From assembly GCA_021734165.1 (NCBI GenBank), contig JAIPJL010000003.1, forward strand, positions 1 through 64,000: a stretch of DNA of 64,000 bases. The letters run 5' to 3'. Made by a program: the position numbers and the translations under genes. Numbering within the stretch: position 1 is the stretch's first letter; each line of letters begins with the position of its first letter. Positions 30,662 to 40,206 of the stretch are shown here, one piece after another. This DNA is from a bacterium (lineage in GTDB: Bacteria; Electryoneota; AABM5-125-24; Hatepunaeales; Hatepunaeaceae). The notes under the pieces are model-generated. The model saw only the letters and a program-made list of their open reading frames with translations, was not told the DNA's origin and made no database searches.

Positions 30662-31750
30662 TTACTTTAGTTTTTCTACCACTTCCTCAACCTGCTCCCT
30701 CGTAATCTCCCCAAACATCGGCAGTGAAAGCTCCTCTTCGGCGATGCGCTCTGCGACCGGGAAATCACCTTTTTTGTATCCCAGCTCAGCATAGCAGGGA
30801 TGCAGATGCATTGGTACCGTGTAGTGAACGCCGTTCTGCACACCGGCATTGTTAAGCTTTGCCTGAACTTCAGCGCGGTTTTTTACAAGGACTCCGTAAA
30901 CATGATACACATGACGCGCATATTCCATCTGAGTCGGAGCTACCACACCTTCCACACCAGCAAGAAGCGTATTATATAACTCAGCAGCTCTGCGGCGGCT
31001 CTCTGTCCAGCGCTCAATGTGATCTATTTTAACCCCCAGCACAGCGCCCTGGAAACCGGTCATGCGATAGTTAAAGGCTTTCATCACATGGTTGCCTTTG
31101 CCCTGTTGACCCCAGTCACGCAGCATCCTGACTTTCTCAGCGTACTCATCATTGTTGGTAACCACAGCGCCGCCTTCACCGTAAGCTCCAAGGTTTTTAC
31201 CCGGATAAAAACTGAAACCGGCAATGTCACCAATCGAACCGCAGCGTCTGTGTTTATATTCCGAGCCATGTGCCTGAGCGGCGTCCTCAACGACAAACAG
31301 ATTATGCTTCTTTGCGATCTTCAAGATGGGATCCATATCCGCAGACTGACCGTAAAGATGAACCGGCATGATGACTTTGGTTTTCGGCGTTATTGCCGCT
31401 TCGATCTTGGTCGGATCAAGCGTGTAACTTTTCGGATTAACATCAGCAAGAACAACCTTAGCGCCTATATAATCTACCGCTGATCCCGTTGCTATAAATG
31501 TCATAGCGGGGACAATAACTTCATCACCGGGCTTGATGCCTATGGCAAGTAGCGCCAGGTGCAGCGCGCTGGTACCTGAATTTACGGCAACGGCATGTTT
31601 TGTGTTGGTATATTTTGCAAATTTACCTTCAAATTCAGCTACCGCCGGTCCTAAAACAAAAGCGGCGTTATTCAAGACATTTTGTATAGCAGTATCGATT
31701 TCGGATTTAATACTCTGATACTGTGCTTTCAAATCAACAAATGGAACCAT
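30662..31750 (-). CDS. wbpE: DegT-family aminotransferase, WbpE/WlbC-like (UDP-2-acetamido-3-keto-glucuronate aminotransferase type)
   Basis: MVPFVDLKAQYQSIKSEID; VNSGTSALHLALLAIGIKPGDEVIVPAMTFIAT; VVEDAAQAHGS; GFSFYPGKNLGAYGEGG; neighbours WbpB-like and WbpD-like genes. Confidence 0.75.
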   Translation of the reverse strand: MVPFVDLKAQYQSIKSEIDTAIQNVLNNAAFVLGPAVAEFEGKFAKYTNTKHAVAVNSGTSALHLALLAIGIKPGDEVIVPAMTFIATGSAVDYIGAKVVLADVNPKSYTLDPTKIEAAITPKTKVIMPVHLYGQSADMDPILKIAKKHNLFVVEDAAQAHGSEYKHRRCGSIGDIAGFSFYPGKNLGAYGEGGAVVTNNDEYAEKVRMLRDWGQQGKGNHVMKAFNYRMTGFQGAVLGVKIDHIERWTESRRRAAELYNTLLAGVEGVVAPTQMEYARHVYHVYGVLVKNRAEVQAKLNNAGVQNGVHYTVPMHLHPCYAELGYKKGDFPVAERIAEEELSLPMFGEITREQVEEVVEKLK

Positions 31751-31769
31751 TACTTAATTTAACTCCGTT

Positions 31770-32777
31770 TTATAGACTGACCATTTCACCTTTTTTTGCC
31801 ATTGACTCAGAGGCTGCTTCCATGATGCGCACAACTCTCATTCCTGATTCGGCGCTGGTCATAGGATGCTCGCCTGTCTCAATGCAGCGAGCGAAATGAT
31901 TTACAAGTGAACTTAATGCTTCAACACGATCAAGATTTGGAGATAGCACATCACCGCTTCTGTATCCGATTCTCATCCTGGTAATGCTTTCATCATCATC
32001 GACAAGTGTTATTCCCTTATCATAGATCTTGATCTTCTCAGATGGCTCCATATCATCATAGAGAATCATCTTCTTGCTGCCACCAATCAGAGTCTGACGC
32101 AGTTTTACCGGCGCCAACCAATTGACATGGATATGTGCAATCATTCTCGATTTATAGAAGATCGTCAGATATGCAATATTCTCAGGCTGTTCTTCAACAT
32201 GGCTTATTCCTGTAGCAGAAACAGCAATCGGGTGTTCGTCGTGAATAAACTCAAGAATCGAAAGGTCATGTACTGCCAAATCCCAAATCACACTGACGTC
32301 ATGCTGAAACAGCCCTAGGTTAATCCTAGCTGAATCATAGTAATAAAGATCTCCGATGTCACCGTTTGAAACTAACTCTTTGATTTTCTGAACTGCCGCT
32401 GTATATGGGAATGTGTGATCAACCATTAACACCAGACCTTGCTTGTCAGCTTCTTCGATGAGACGCTGGCATTTTTCGGATGAATCGGTCAGTGGCTTTT
32501 CCATGAGTACATGTTTGCCTGCTTTCAAAGCTTTCATGGCAAGATCAAAGTGAGTAGATACTGGCGTTGCAATGGAAACGGCATCAATACTCTTATCATT
32601 GAGAATATCATTAACATTAGTTGTTGTGGTGATATCCGGATAAATATTGTTCACCTTTTTTAAACGTGTACTATCCAGATCACAAACATATTTTACTTTC
32701 GTTGGAGCTGCCTGTGAAAAATTTCGAACCAGATTTGGACCCCAATAACCATAGCCTACGATACCTATGTTAAGCAT
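31770..32777 (-). CDS. wbpB: Gfo/Idh/MocA oxidoreductase, WbpB/WlbA-like
   Basis: IGIVGYGYWGPNLVRNF; AVSIATPVSTHFDLAMKALKAGKHVLMEKPLTDS; context with WbpE/WbpD. Confidence 0.75.
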   Translation of the reverse strand: MLNIGIVGYGYWGPNLVRNFSQAAPTKVKYVCDLDSTRLKKVNNIYPDITTTTNVNDILNDKSIDAVSIATPVSTHFDLAMKALKAGKHVLMEKPLTDSSEKCQRLIEEADKQGLVLMVDHTFPYTAAVQKIKELVSNGDIGDLYYYDSARINLGLFQHDVSVIWDLAVHDLSILEFIHDEHPIAVSATGISHVEEQPENIAYLTIFYKSRMIAHIHVNWLAPVKLRQTLIGGSKKMILYDDMEPSEKIKIYDKGITLVDDDESITRMRIGYRSGDVLSPNLDRVEALSSLVNHFARCIETGEHPMTSAESGMRVVRIMEAASESMAKKGEMVSL

Positions 32778-32804
32778 TTTAACCTTTTTGACTAATTAAT
32801 TTAA

Positions 32805-33269
32805 TTAACTGCGGTTCTTCAATCGTGCAGGTACACCCGCAACCACTGCATCGGCAGGAACATCTTTGGTTACTACTGAGCCTGCGCCGATCATAGCTCT
32901 CTCGCCCACAGTTACACCACACATAATGATCGCGCCGCTGCCAATTGAGGCACCTTTCTTAATCAACGTGGGAACAACTACCCAGTCTTCCTCAGTCTGA
33001 AGTTGACCATCCGATGTTGCACGAGGAGTTTTGTCATTGATAAAAATAACTCCATGCCCCACAAATACTTCATCTTCTATTGTGACGCCTTCACAAATAA
33101 ATGTATGTGATGATACTTTACAACGTTTACCGATAAAGGTATTCTTCTGAACCTCAACGAATGCGCCTACTTTCGTTTCGTCTCCGATCTCACAACCATA
33201 AAGATTAACAAGGTTAGGTTGAAATATGCGAACGCCTTCACCAAGTTTTACGTCTTCTGTGACCGGCAT
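32805..33269 (-). CDS. wbpD: WbpD/WlbB-like LbH N-acetyltransferase
   Basis: GEGVRIFQPNLVNLYGCEIGDETKVGAFVEVQKNTFIGKRCKVSSHTFICEGVTIEDEVFVGHGVIFINDKTPRAT... Confidence 0.85.
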   Translation of the reverse strand: MPVTEDVKLGEGVRIFQPNLVNLYGCEIGDETKVGAFVEVQKNTFIGKRCKVSSHTFICEGVTIEDEVFVGHGVIFINDKTPRATSDGQLQTEEDWVVVPTLIKKGASIGSGAIIMCGVTVGERAMIGAGSVVTKDVPADAVVAGVPARLKNRS

Positions 33270-33416
33270 GATTATCCTTATTTAGATTTAACTGCAAAAT
33301 AGCAAACAATAAATATAAATATTAAATAGAAAGAACGCAATAAAACGAATAACATTTCCCGGTTTTCATTGTATTAAAACAATTAGGATCGCTAACTTAG
33401 TAATGGTTTTTCCTGT

Positions 33417-34892
33417 TCATTCCGACTGAGCGGAGAAATTCAAAATAGCTTTGCAAAGGTAATCCGCGATAGCCTGCCTGAACTTCTTATCACGCAGCTT
33501 GTTCTCCTCCGTGCGTGTTGAAATAAAAGCCATTTCAACGAGAATCGCCGGCATTGAAGCGCCGTATAACACATAAAATCCAGCCTGATCGACGCCGCGA
33601 TCCGGTAAAGAGACGCCCCTGCTGACTTTTTCCTGAACAATACTCGCAAGATACTCCGATTCGCGCACGAAATTCGCCTGCGCCATCGTTAAAAGGATGA
33701 AATTCTCTTCTGTTAAATCCTGATATTGATCCTGTGATTCCTCATAGCTGATTACCGAGTTCTCCTTCAGCGCTACCCGCATAGCTCTGTCGGTCTTGGC
33801 TGGCGCCAGAAAATAGGTCTCAATTCCATACGCCTTTTTACCGTGTGCAAGAGCGTTGCAATGCAGACTTACAAATAGCTTTCCGCCGGATCGATTTGCG
33901 ATACGTCCGCGCTCATCAAGTGGAATAAATTTATCCGTTTCCCTTGTCATCACAGTCTTAATGCCATGCTTCTCCAGCGCTTTACGTAATCGCAATCCCA
34001 CATCCAATACTACATCCTTCTCATAAAGCCTTGTTGGTCCGATAGCGCCGGGATCTTTGCCGCCGTGTCCCGGATCGATAACAACTACATCAAACGCCCA
34101 GGCGCTCTTCTCAGCTTCAAGCCGACGCTGCTCATCTATGCGCAGTCCTCCCGCTGATTGAGTACGGAATCTTACGCAATATAAGGGTGGATCAATGATA
34201 ATCTCAACACCGTCAAATTCCGTTCCCTGTTTCGCTTTAATTACAATTTCAGCATCGTTATCCTTCTGCAATGCGCTCAGCTCGCTGATTACATCGGGGA
34301 TTGCTTGATCTTTAAATGCGTTAGTATCAATCTTACTTTTTTTAAAAACCAGCTTAACACTGCCATCGGCTTCCTTGCTGTCATTGCATTCCAGTAGCTT
34401 CATTGCCGGAATAAGTATATTAGTGAAACCGGACTCCGTGTTATACTTGAAACCGAATAAATCATGCCTCGGCGGCGTCAGCAAAAGAGCCGGACTCGCA
34501 GGATCATACAACAACTCCCCAGGATAAAACTCCGAAAGCAACGCTATAAGGTCTTCAATGGGGATAAAAAACCGCTCATCATGTTTTAGTATTGGAAGCG
34601 GTATCTGTTTTGTTCTGTCACCTGCCAATACAAAGGGTGTATTCACAGTAAAGATCAAAGCCTCAATCGGCATATCAAGCCGAATGTGATTGCCCGAACT
34701 ATCGCAACGCCAGTCTGCGCCAAGCAAATCGGCAATATTCTGTAGCTCAACCCAGATATGCTGCTGAAGTTGAATAACATAAACTGAATCAATCCGCTGA
34801 GCATCGTTCATCCACTCAACAGATATCCATTCTGCAAATAGATTACAGCAGGAAATGATTACTATTAAAAATATCAGTAGAATTTTGTTCAT
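33417..34892 (-). CDS. N-acetylmuramoyl-L-alanine amidase (Amidase_3) with N-terminal copper-amine-oxidase-N-like domain
   Basis: VVVIDPGHGGKDPGAIGP...LYEKDVVLDV...MTRETDKFIPLDERGRIAN...FVSLHCNA...ILVEMAFIS. Confidence 0.93.
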   Translation of the reverse strand: MNKILLIFLIVIISCCNLFAEWISVEWMNDAQRIDSVYVIQLQQHIWVELQNIADLLGADWRCDSSGNHIRLDMPIEALIFTVNTPFVLAGDRTKQIPLPILKHDERFFIPIEDLIALLSEFYPGELLYDPASPALLLTPPRHDLFGFKYNTESGFTNILIPAMKLLECNDSKEADGSVKLVFKKSKIDTNAFKDQAIPDVISELSALQKDNDAEIVIKAKQGTEFDGVEIIIDPPLYCVRFRTQSAGGLRIDEQRRLEAEKSAWAFDVVVIDPGHGGKDPGAIGPTRLYEKDVVLDVGLRLRKALEKHGIKTVMTRETDKFIPLDERGRIANRSGGKLFVSLHCNALAHGKKAYGIETYFLAPAKTDRAMRVALKENSVISYEESQDQYQDLTEENFILLTMAQANFVRESEYLASIVQEKVSRGVSLPDRGVDQAGFYVLYGASMPAILVEMAFISTRTEENKLRDKKFRQAIADYLCKAILNFSAQSE

Positions 34893-34900
34893 AATAGCGC

Positions 34901-35854
34901 TTACTCTTCCTCTATCCTCTTCATGATAGATTCAGCCAGCTCCAGAATACACTCAGCGTAATGAATTGAGTTATTATATCGCATGATTACCTTCTTCTTT
35001 CTGGCAGTATTACTATCAACTTTCCAACCGTTGCACTTAAAATAATTCGCTATTGAGATCGAAGCGTCGCTGATATTATTCAGGTCAATTAAACCATCGT
35101 TGTTACCGTCTCGTGCGTAAGCTCTGAAACTGCTCGGGATAAACTGCGGCAGTCCGAAAGCGCCCGCCCAGGATGACTCCTCCCATAGCAAATTTTCATT
35201 ATTCAAATCAATTACAAGGTTCACAAGTTCATTTAACTCGGATCTACCCCACCTGGCGCGTCTATGAAGCCGTTTTCTCTGCTGCACTGCATCCTGTCCT
35301 TCGCTGACAATCGCATCATTCATGATCTCCGGATTATCTGAAATTGAAAGACTCCAGAAAACATTGAACACAGCCTGACGACCCTTGTGTGAACCAAAAT
35401 TTGACTCCACCTTTAGTATTGCTAAAATTATTTCAGGCGGAACATTATAAGAACTTATGGCATTAGTAACTTCTTCACCATGAGATTTCCAGAAATCCAT
35501 ACAGACGTCAACCGATTGTTTGGTGAGGTATTGATCGTATTGCTCTTTGGTTTCCTGATGAGTACTGTTCCTGTTTAAAACAACCGGCTTAAATTCAGCG
35601 CGTGGATCCATAAGATACTTTTTGGTTTTATCTATATAAAAACTCTCCCAGCCCTCTTCGGTAAGCGTCTGAAAGAGTATTTCTTTGTAACGATCCGATG
35701 TCTGCAAATTCTTTGTAGTCATTTTAGTAACTTCAGAAACGCTGCTATGAATGTCCTGTATCTCTGAATTACCATCCTGACAATAACCGCTGTTAATGAA
35801 AACAAAAACTGCTGTTAAAACAGCAATGACCACAGTATAACTCCATATTTTCAA
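34901..35854 (-). CDS. MltB-like lytic murein transglycosylase
   Basis: PPEIILAILKVESNFGSHKG...; WAGAFGLPQFIPSSFRAYARDGNNDGLIDLNN. Confidence 0.88.
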   Translation of the reverse strand: MKIWSYTVVIAVLTAVFVFINSGYCQDGNSEIQDIHSSVSEVTKMTTKNLQTSDRYKEILFQTLTEEGWESFYIDKTKKYLMDPRAEFKPVVLNRNSTHQETKEQYDQYLTKQSVDVCMDFWKSHGEEVTNAISSYNVPPEIILAILKVESNFGSHKGRQAVFNVFWSLSISDNPEIMNDAIVSEGQDAVQQRKRLHRRARWGRSELNELVNLVIDLNNENLLWEESSWAGAFGLPQFIPSSFRAYARDGNNDGLIDLNNISDASISIANYFKCNGWKVDSNTARKKKVIMRYNNSIHYAECILELAESIMKRIEEE

Positions 35855-36325
35855 ACGTTAATCTCCTGTTTTTTCTGAGCGCCGTAATGTGTCTATAATG
35901 ACATTTTGCGGTATAATTATGTCATTTAGGGTTGCATTTTGGCTTATTTTATCGTATATTGCCGCCAAGTGTATGTAATATTTGCGTCACTTCGTCACAT
36001 ATTGCCGTATTTCGGCTATGGAGCAGGAAATAACATGTGACGGAAATGTGACGGAAATTTTTTATCGTCATTTCCTTTGATCGCCTATTTACCATCCTAC
36101 TCAGCGCAGAAGATATGGATTATATGGACGATATAGACAATCTGGACATTAGGGTAATCACCATTTTAATCCTTCACATGCCTATTCTTGCTCACTTAAT
36201 CACTTTTTTTATTTACCGATAAACTTCCCGCCTGTTGTCCGCCTTTGGTGGAAAACAGGAATCTGAGAGGCGTCAAAGGTCTCCATTGACACATTAAATC
36301 ACAACTTCCCCAACAACTCCTATGC

Positions 36326-36417
36326 CCCCCCTTCTATTGAAGGGGGGAACAGAAGGGGGTTGTTTAATAATAACCAGCAATTACCCCCCCTCACCCCCCC
36401 TGCAATAGCAGGGGGGG
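36326..36417. repeat. Two C/G-tract hairpins (intergenic repeat)
   Basis: CCCCCCTTC-TATT-GAAGGGGGG (36326-36347) and CCCCCCCTGC-AATA-GCAGGGGGGG (36394-36417). Confidence 0.8.
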
Positions 36418-36423
36418 CATGCT

Positions 36424-38391
36424 TTAACTCCCTGCCTTAAAATTATAAGAATACGTCACATACACTTCAGTATCACCGCTGGCTTTATTTCCACCAAGTT
36501 GAAAAGTCCTCGCTGCCATCAGTCCAAACCAGTTGTAGCGGCTGCGTTTTAATACGAGCGATCCTGCCCAGCGCATGCCGTTACCCGAAAGCCGCACCGA
36601 AGCAAACCTGTCCGGCAGGCTCGACTCGCCCGAATAAACAGGCAGAATCGTCTGCGCTGAAAATATACTGCATGACACGCCATATCCGACCTTCCAGCCT
36701 CCCAGCATCGCGAGCTTGCCCTTAACGCTCACCCCCCCACCGTTGCTAAAATACTCGCCCTTTTCCGAATCGTTCCGGTAAGCGCCTTCGATCCACATTC
36801 TGCAATAGTCTATTAGCTTATATTCAGGAAATTCACTCCGCCACCACAGCCTCAGCCTGTCATCGTTGAACTTGCTCGGTTCGGCCGCCTCGCCGTGTCC
36901 GTCATAGCCGTTATAGCGTCTATATCGAATCCTCAGCTCTGTGTCATCGAAAGGACATCCCGCCTCTATCGAGCCCCTTGAGGATGTAAAGGCTATCGGA
37001 ACCGTATATGTCCGCCATGGTCTGCGCTCGACTTCAAGGTGAGATTTGAGCCGCTTTACAATTCCAAAATTACACTTACCGCTGACAAGTATCGCCACTC
37101 CCTCGCTGTTGGCAGGATCAGCTCCGGAAACCGGCGATCCGGCGCGGTAGTTATCATATCCGGGAGGATAATGAAACGCTGTCAGCCGGTAAGTCCATTT
37201 ATAATTGCTGATATTCCGCTGTGAAAGAACCGCTTTCCAGGCTGCTTCACCGTCGATGTCATAACCGACTTCACCACCGGCGCTTAAGTTTCCCTTTTCA
37301 AATCCACATCCAGCGCCGTATCCAGTGTTTCTATCCCCGGCAAGCTGGAAGTGATTCCTATCTTCTAATACAGGCTGAAGCGGTGGATCCAGCTTTGCCG
37401 TGTATCCGGTTACAAAAGGCGTCAAGCAGGCGTCGTTCTCAAGTTCAATATTATAACTTACTGATCCGCCAAGCGCAGTTTCCGTAACCGTATTGTTCTT
37501 TTTTGCCTCAATCTCCGAACGATGCATACCACCGTCGCTTAACCTGAGTACGTCTCCTTCATCATTCATAATGGCATCAAGCTCTGTTCGAGCTGCAAAA
37601 ACGTTGATACTTAAATCAGCAACACCGGTTGAGGTGGCAATTCCTCTGAAAGAACTGTTCTCAGCAGTCTCCACAGCGGGAGCTATTGCCGTTAATCTCA
37701 TAATATAAGGAGTACTTGAGTCAAATCCATCGAAATAGGCAGGTTTTGTCATCAGAACTAAACCTAATCCCGATGAGATATTAAAATCACCGGCAATCAA
37801 CTTCGTTTTCTGTTTATCATTGCTATATTCAATATAAAACTTGTTCTGATCAGCTATTTCCGGTTCATATTTTGCTTTGTCAAGCAAAAATCCCGCTTTC
37901 CAAGTGTCGGTTTTGAGCCAGACTCTTTCAGTTAACCCATAAGGCGATCCATTGTAAGTTTTCATATCAGCATCAGCCTGCTCTCCATAGCGTCGGTTTG
38001 CCCTGACATGAATGCGCGCTTCGAAAGGCTGCTGATCGAACCTGAGAAATCCGCTTACTGCATTAATAATTTCAGCGCTGATGCCGGTACGTTTTATTAA
38101 ATCATTCTTATCTTTGTATGTTCCTTCGCTGTCTCTAATTTGTACTATTACAAGACTTTCAGAATTTTCAATTCCGGGCAGTTTAGCAATTTCATCACGA
38201 CTTGCAGTATTAACATTGACAGGATTGACTTCGTAATTCCACAACTCTTGTTCCCAGTCTTCATTCTCCATCCAGCTTGATTCCTGCCAGAGATATATCT
38301 CATCCGGTTCATCCGGCAAGTTTGAAGCAATAACATTGATTGGAATAATAATTATGAAAATAGACAAAACGGTTTTCCCCATCGTGATCAT
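36424..38391 (-). CDS. Exported protein with N-terminal helix-hairpin-helix (ComEA-like) domain and probable outer-membrane beta-barrel
   Basis: Signal peptide; VNPVNVNTASRDEIAKLPGIENSESLVIVQIRDSEGTYKDKNDLIKRTGIS; long alternating beta-rich remainder. Confidence 0.75.
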   Translation of the reverse strand: MITMGKTVLSIFIIIIPINVIASNLPDEPDEIYLWQESSWMENEDWEQELWNYEVNPVNVNTASRDEIAKLPGIENSESLVIVQIRDSEGTYKDKNDLIKRTGISAEIINAVSGFLRFDQQPFEARIHVRANRRYGEQADADMKTYNGSPYGLTERVWLKTDTWKAGFLLDKAKYEPEIADQNKFYIEYSNDKQKTKLIAGDFNISSGLGLVLMTKPAYFDGFDSSTPYIMRLTAIAPAVETAENSSFRGIATSTGVADLSINVFAARTELDAIMNDEGDVLRLSDGGMHRSEIEAKKNNTVTETALGGSVSYNIELENDACLTPFVTGYTAKLDPPLQPVLEDRNHFQLAGDRNTGYGAGCGFEKGNLSAGGEVGYDIDGEAAWKAVLSQRNISNYKWTYRLTAFHYPPGYDNYRAGSPVSGADPANSEGVAILVSGKCNFGIVKRLKSHLEVERRPWRTYTVPIAFTSSRGSIEAGCPFDDTELRIRYRRYNGYDGHGEAAEPSKFNDDRLRLWWRSEFPEYKLIDYCRMWIEGAYRNDSEKGEYFSNGGGVSVKGKLAMLGGWKVGYGVSCSIFSAQTILPVYSGESSLPDRFASVRLSGNGMRWAGSLVLKRSRYNWFGLMAARTFQLGGNKASGDTEVYVTYSYNFKAGS

Positions 38392-38474
38392 CCTGTCAAT
38401 CCTGTCTAAAAAATAATCTTTGTGCCTTTGTGTCTTCGTGGTTAGCCTTTCAATCCTGTAAATCCTGTCAAAAC
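38390..38474. repeat. AATCCTGT-type / TTTGTGTCTTCGTGGT intergenic repeat phrases
   Basis: atcctgtcaatcctgtctaaaaaataatctttgtgcctttgtgtcttcgtggttagcctttcaatcctgtaaatcctgtcaaa. Confidence 0.6.
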
Positions 38475-38567
38475 AATAATACTTCTATATTCACTTGACA
38501 GTAAACAGATAAGATTTTACATTTAAGTCCATAAGGCAACACCGAAACGGATTTTTCTGGTAAAAAT

Positions 38568-39428
38568 ATGAAATTCCCTGCAATATCAAATCGGTTGCTC
38601 CTGCCTGCATTTATCTTTTTGTTGATCGGATCCGGTACATTATCGGCGCAGGTCATCAAATCGGAAGTTATCCTGCACACCAAAGCGCTGACCCTCGAAG
38701 AACAACGTTACCTTAAAGGATTTGAAAAAGACGTTATAAGGATAATAGATGACTACCGCTGGACAGAGAGCAACTACAGGTATGAACTACCGATACACAT
38801 CGAGATTTTCTTAGAAGAAGCCACTTTAATGGGTTCATATCATAATTATAAAGCCGGAGTCATGGCTGCTACAAGGCAGGGCGTACAGATCCGCGATAAC
38901 CGCTGGGATTTCCGGTTGAACAGAGATCTGGGGCTGCATATAGCTGAGCCGTATGATACTTTCTCAGCAATGTTCGAATACCTCGTCTGGATCTGTCTTG
39001 GTTTCGAGGCTGATAGACTATCCGTACTTGGTGGATCAGAGTATTTTGAAAAAGCCCGACTTATAACGGAAAGAGCCCGTTTTGAAAACCGTTTTTACAA
39101 CGGATGGGACGAAAGACGCCTGCTCGTCGAAGCCTTAATTGTTAAAAAAGCCTATAAATCAATACGTGAAGCATCGTTTCATGTAAATGCAGGCTTTTAT
39201 TATATGGACAAGGGAGATACTGCCAAAGCCCGTCCTCACTTGTACGAAGGGATGAAGATCGCTATGCGCGGTAGTCCTAAAATGATGGAAGTTATTATTG
39301 ATGATTCGATATTCCGTTTCATTGACAGAGAGCGATTAGCAAAGGTACTTTTTGATTTAGAGGAGTATGATCTGCTTGATAACCTTGCCGGATGGGATAA
39401 TGAAAACGCTGAGATTTACAGTTATTGA
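38568..39428 (+). CDS. DUF4835 / PorD-like exported protein (possible T9SS accessory)
   Basis: Signal peptide; KSEVILHTKALTLEEQRYLKGFEKDVIRIIDDYRWTESNYRYELPIHIEIFLEEA resembles the DUF4835 start; length about 286 aa. Confidence 0.55.
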   Translation: MKFPAISNRLLLPAFIFLLIGSGTLSAQVIKSEVILHTKALTLEEQRYLKGFEKDVIRIIDDYRWTESNYRYELPIHIEIFLEEATLMGSYHNYKAGVMAATRQGVQIRDNRWDFRLNRDLGLHIAEPYDTFSAMFEYLVWICLGFEADRLSVLGGSEYFEKARLITERARFENRFYNGWDERRLLVEALIVKKAYKSIREASFHVNAGFYYMDKGDTAKARPHLYEGMKIAMRGSPKMMEVIIDDSIFRFIDRERLAKVLFDLEEYDLLDNLAGWDNENAEIYSY

Positions 39429-39508
39429 AAGCTGAAATCCAAAAAGCGCTCTTGACTTTTTATGTTTATATGATTATACTACAAATGTAGGAAAGTATCT
39501 AATTTGGA

Positions 39509-39922
39509 TTGAAAATGCTTACAATTAAAAATACATTATTAGTTCTGCTGTTACTGACGCTGACTTTTTCAACTGTTGACGCTCGGATCATCGAGGAATT
39601 CACGGCAACATCACAGGATCGCGCTGCTGAGTTGGAGTGGACGACAGGCAGTGAAAGGGGTGTAAGCGAATACCGACTTCAGCGTAGTTTTGATGGCAGA
39701 ACGTTTTACACAATACACGAAGTTACTCCGGGCAGCGGCGTAAACCATACATACCAGTATGTTGATGACGATTTATTTAAAAATCAGGTTCGCACGTTTT
39801 ATTATCGTGTTGAGGTTTCATTGAATTCGGGGAACTTTGAATATAGCCAGACTGAGAACGTAACATTTTCCTTTTCAGGTATCATCCGCACCTGGGGTTC
39901 CATCAAAGCCATGTTCAGGTAA
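39509..39922 (+). CDS. Small exported protein with fibronectin III-like fold
   Basis: Signal peptide; FTATSQDRAAELEWTTGSERGVSEYRLQRSFDGRTFYTIHEV. Confidence 0.65.
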   Translation: MKMLTIKNTLLVLLLLTLTFSTVDARIIEEFTATSQDRAAELEWTTGSERGVSEYRLQRSFDGRTFYTIHEVTPGSGVNHTYQYVDDDLFKNQVRTFYYRVEVSLNSGNFEYSQTENVTFSFSGIIRTWGSIKAMFR

Positions 39923-39969
39923 TAAAGTAATTGACTGAATAAACACAACTTAAATTTTACATATAAACT

Positions 39970-39999
39970 ACCGGCAGACACAAACATCTGCCGGTTTTG
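39970..39999 (+). terminator. Intrinsic terminator
   Basis: ACCGGCAGA-CACAAACA-TCTGCCGGT-TTTGTTTT. Confidence 0.8.
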
Positions 40000-40206
40000 T
40001 TTTGACTTGCCTGCCAAATTTTGTTTATCCTGTTAATCTTGTCAAAATAACTGCTGTCGCTGTACTGGCTTTCAAATACTCATTTAATTCAATATCTATA
40101 AAATATCTATGGCTACATCTTGGTTAAAAAGCTTGTGAGGCTTATATTTCGTTATAATGGTATGTTTTACGAGTTTCTCTGATTAGTGTATTTTTGAGGA
40201 TAATAA

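Noticed and set aside
36301-36420. G-quadruplex regulatory element
   Set aside because: G tracts pair perfectly with neighbouring C tracts as hairpins; a quadruplex cannot be argued from sequence alone
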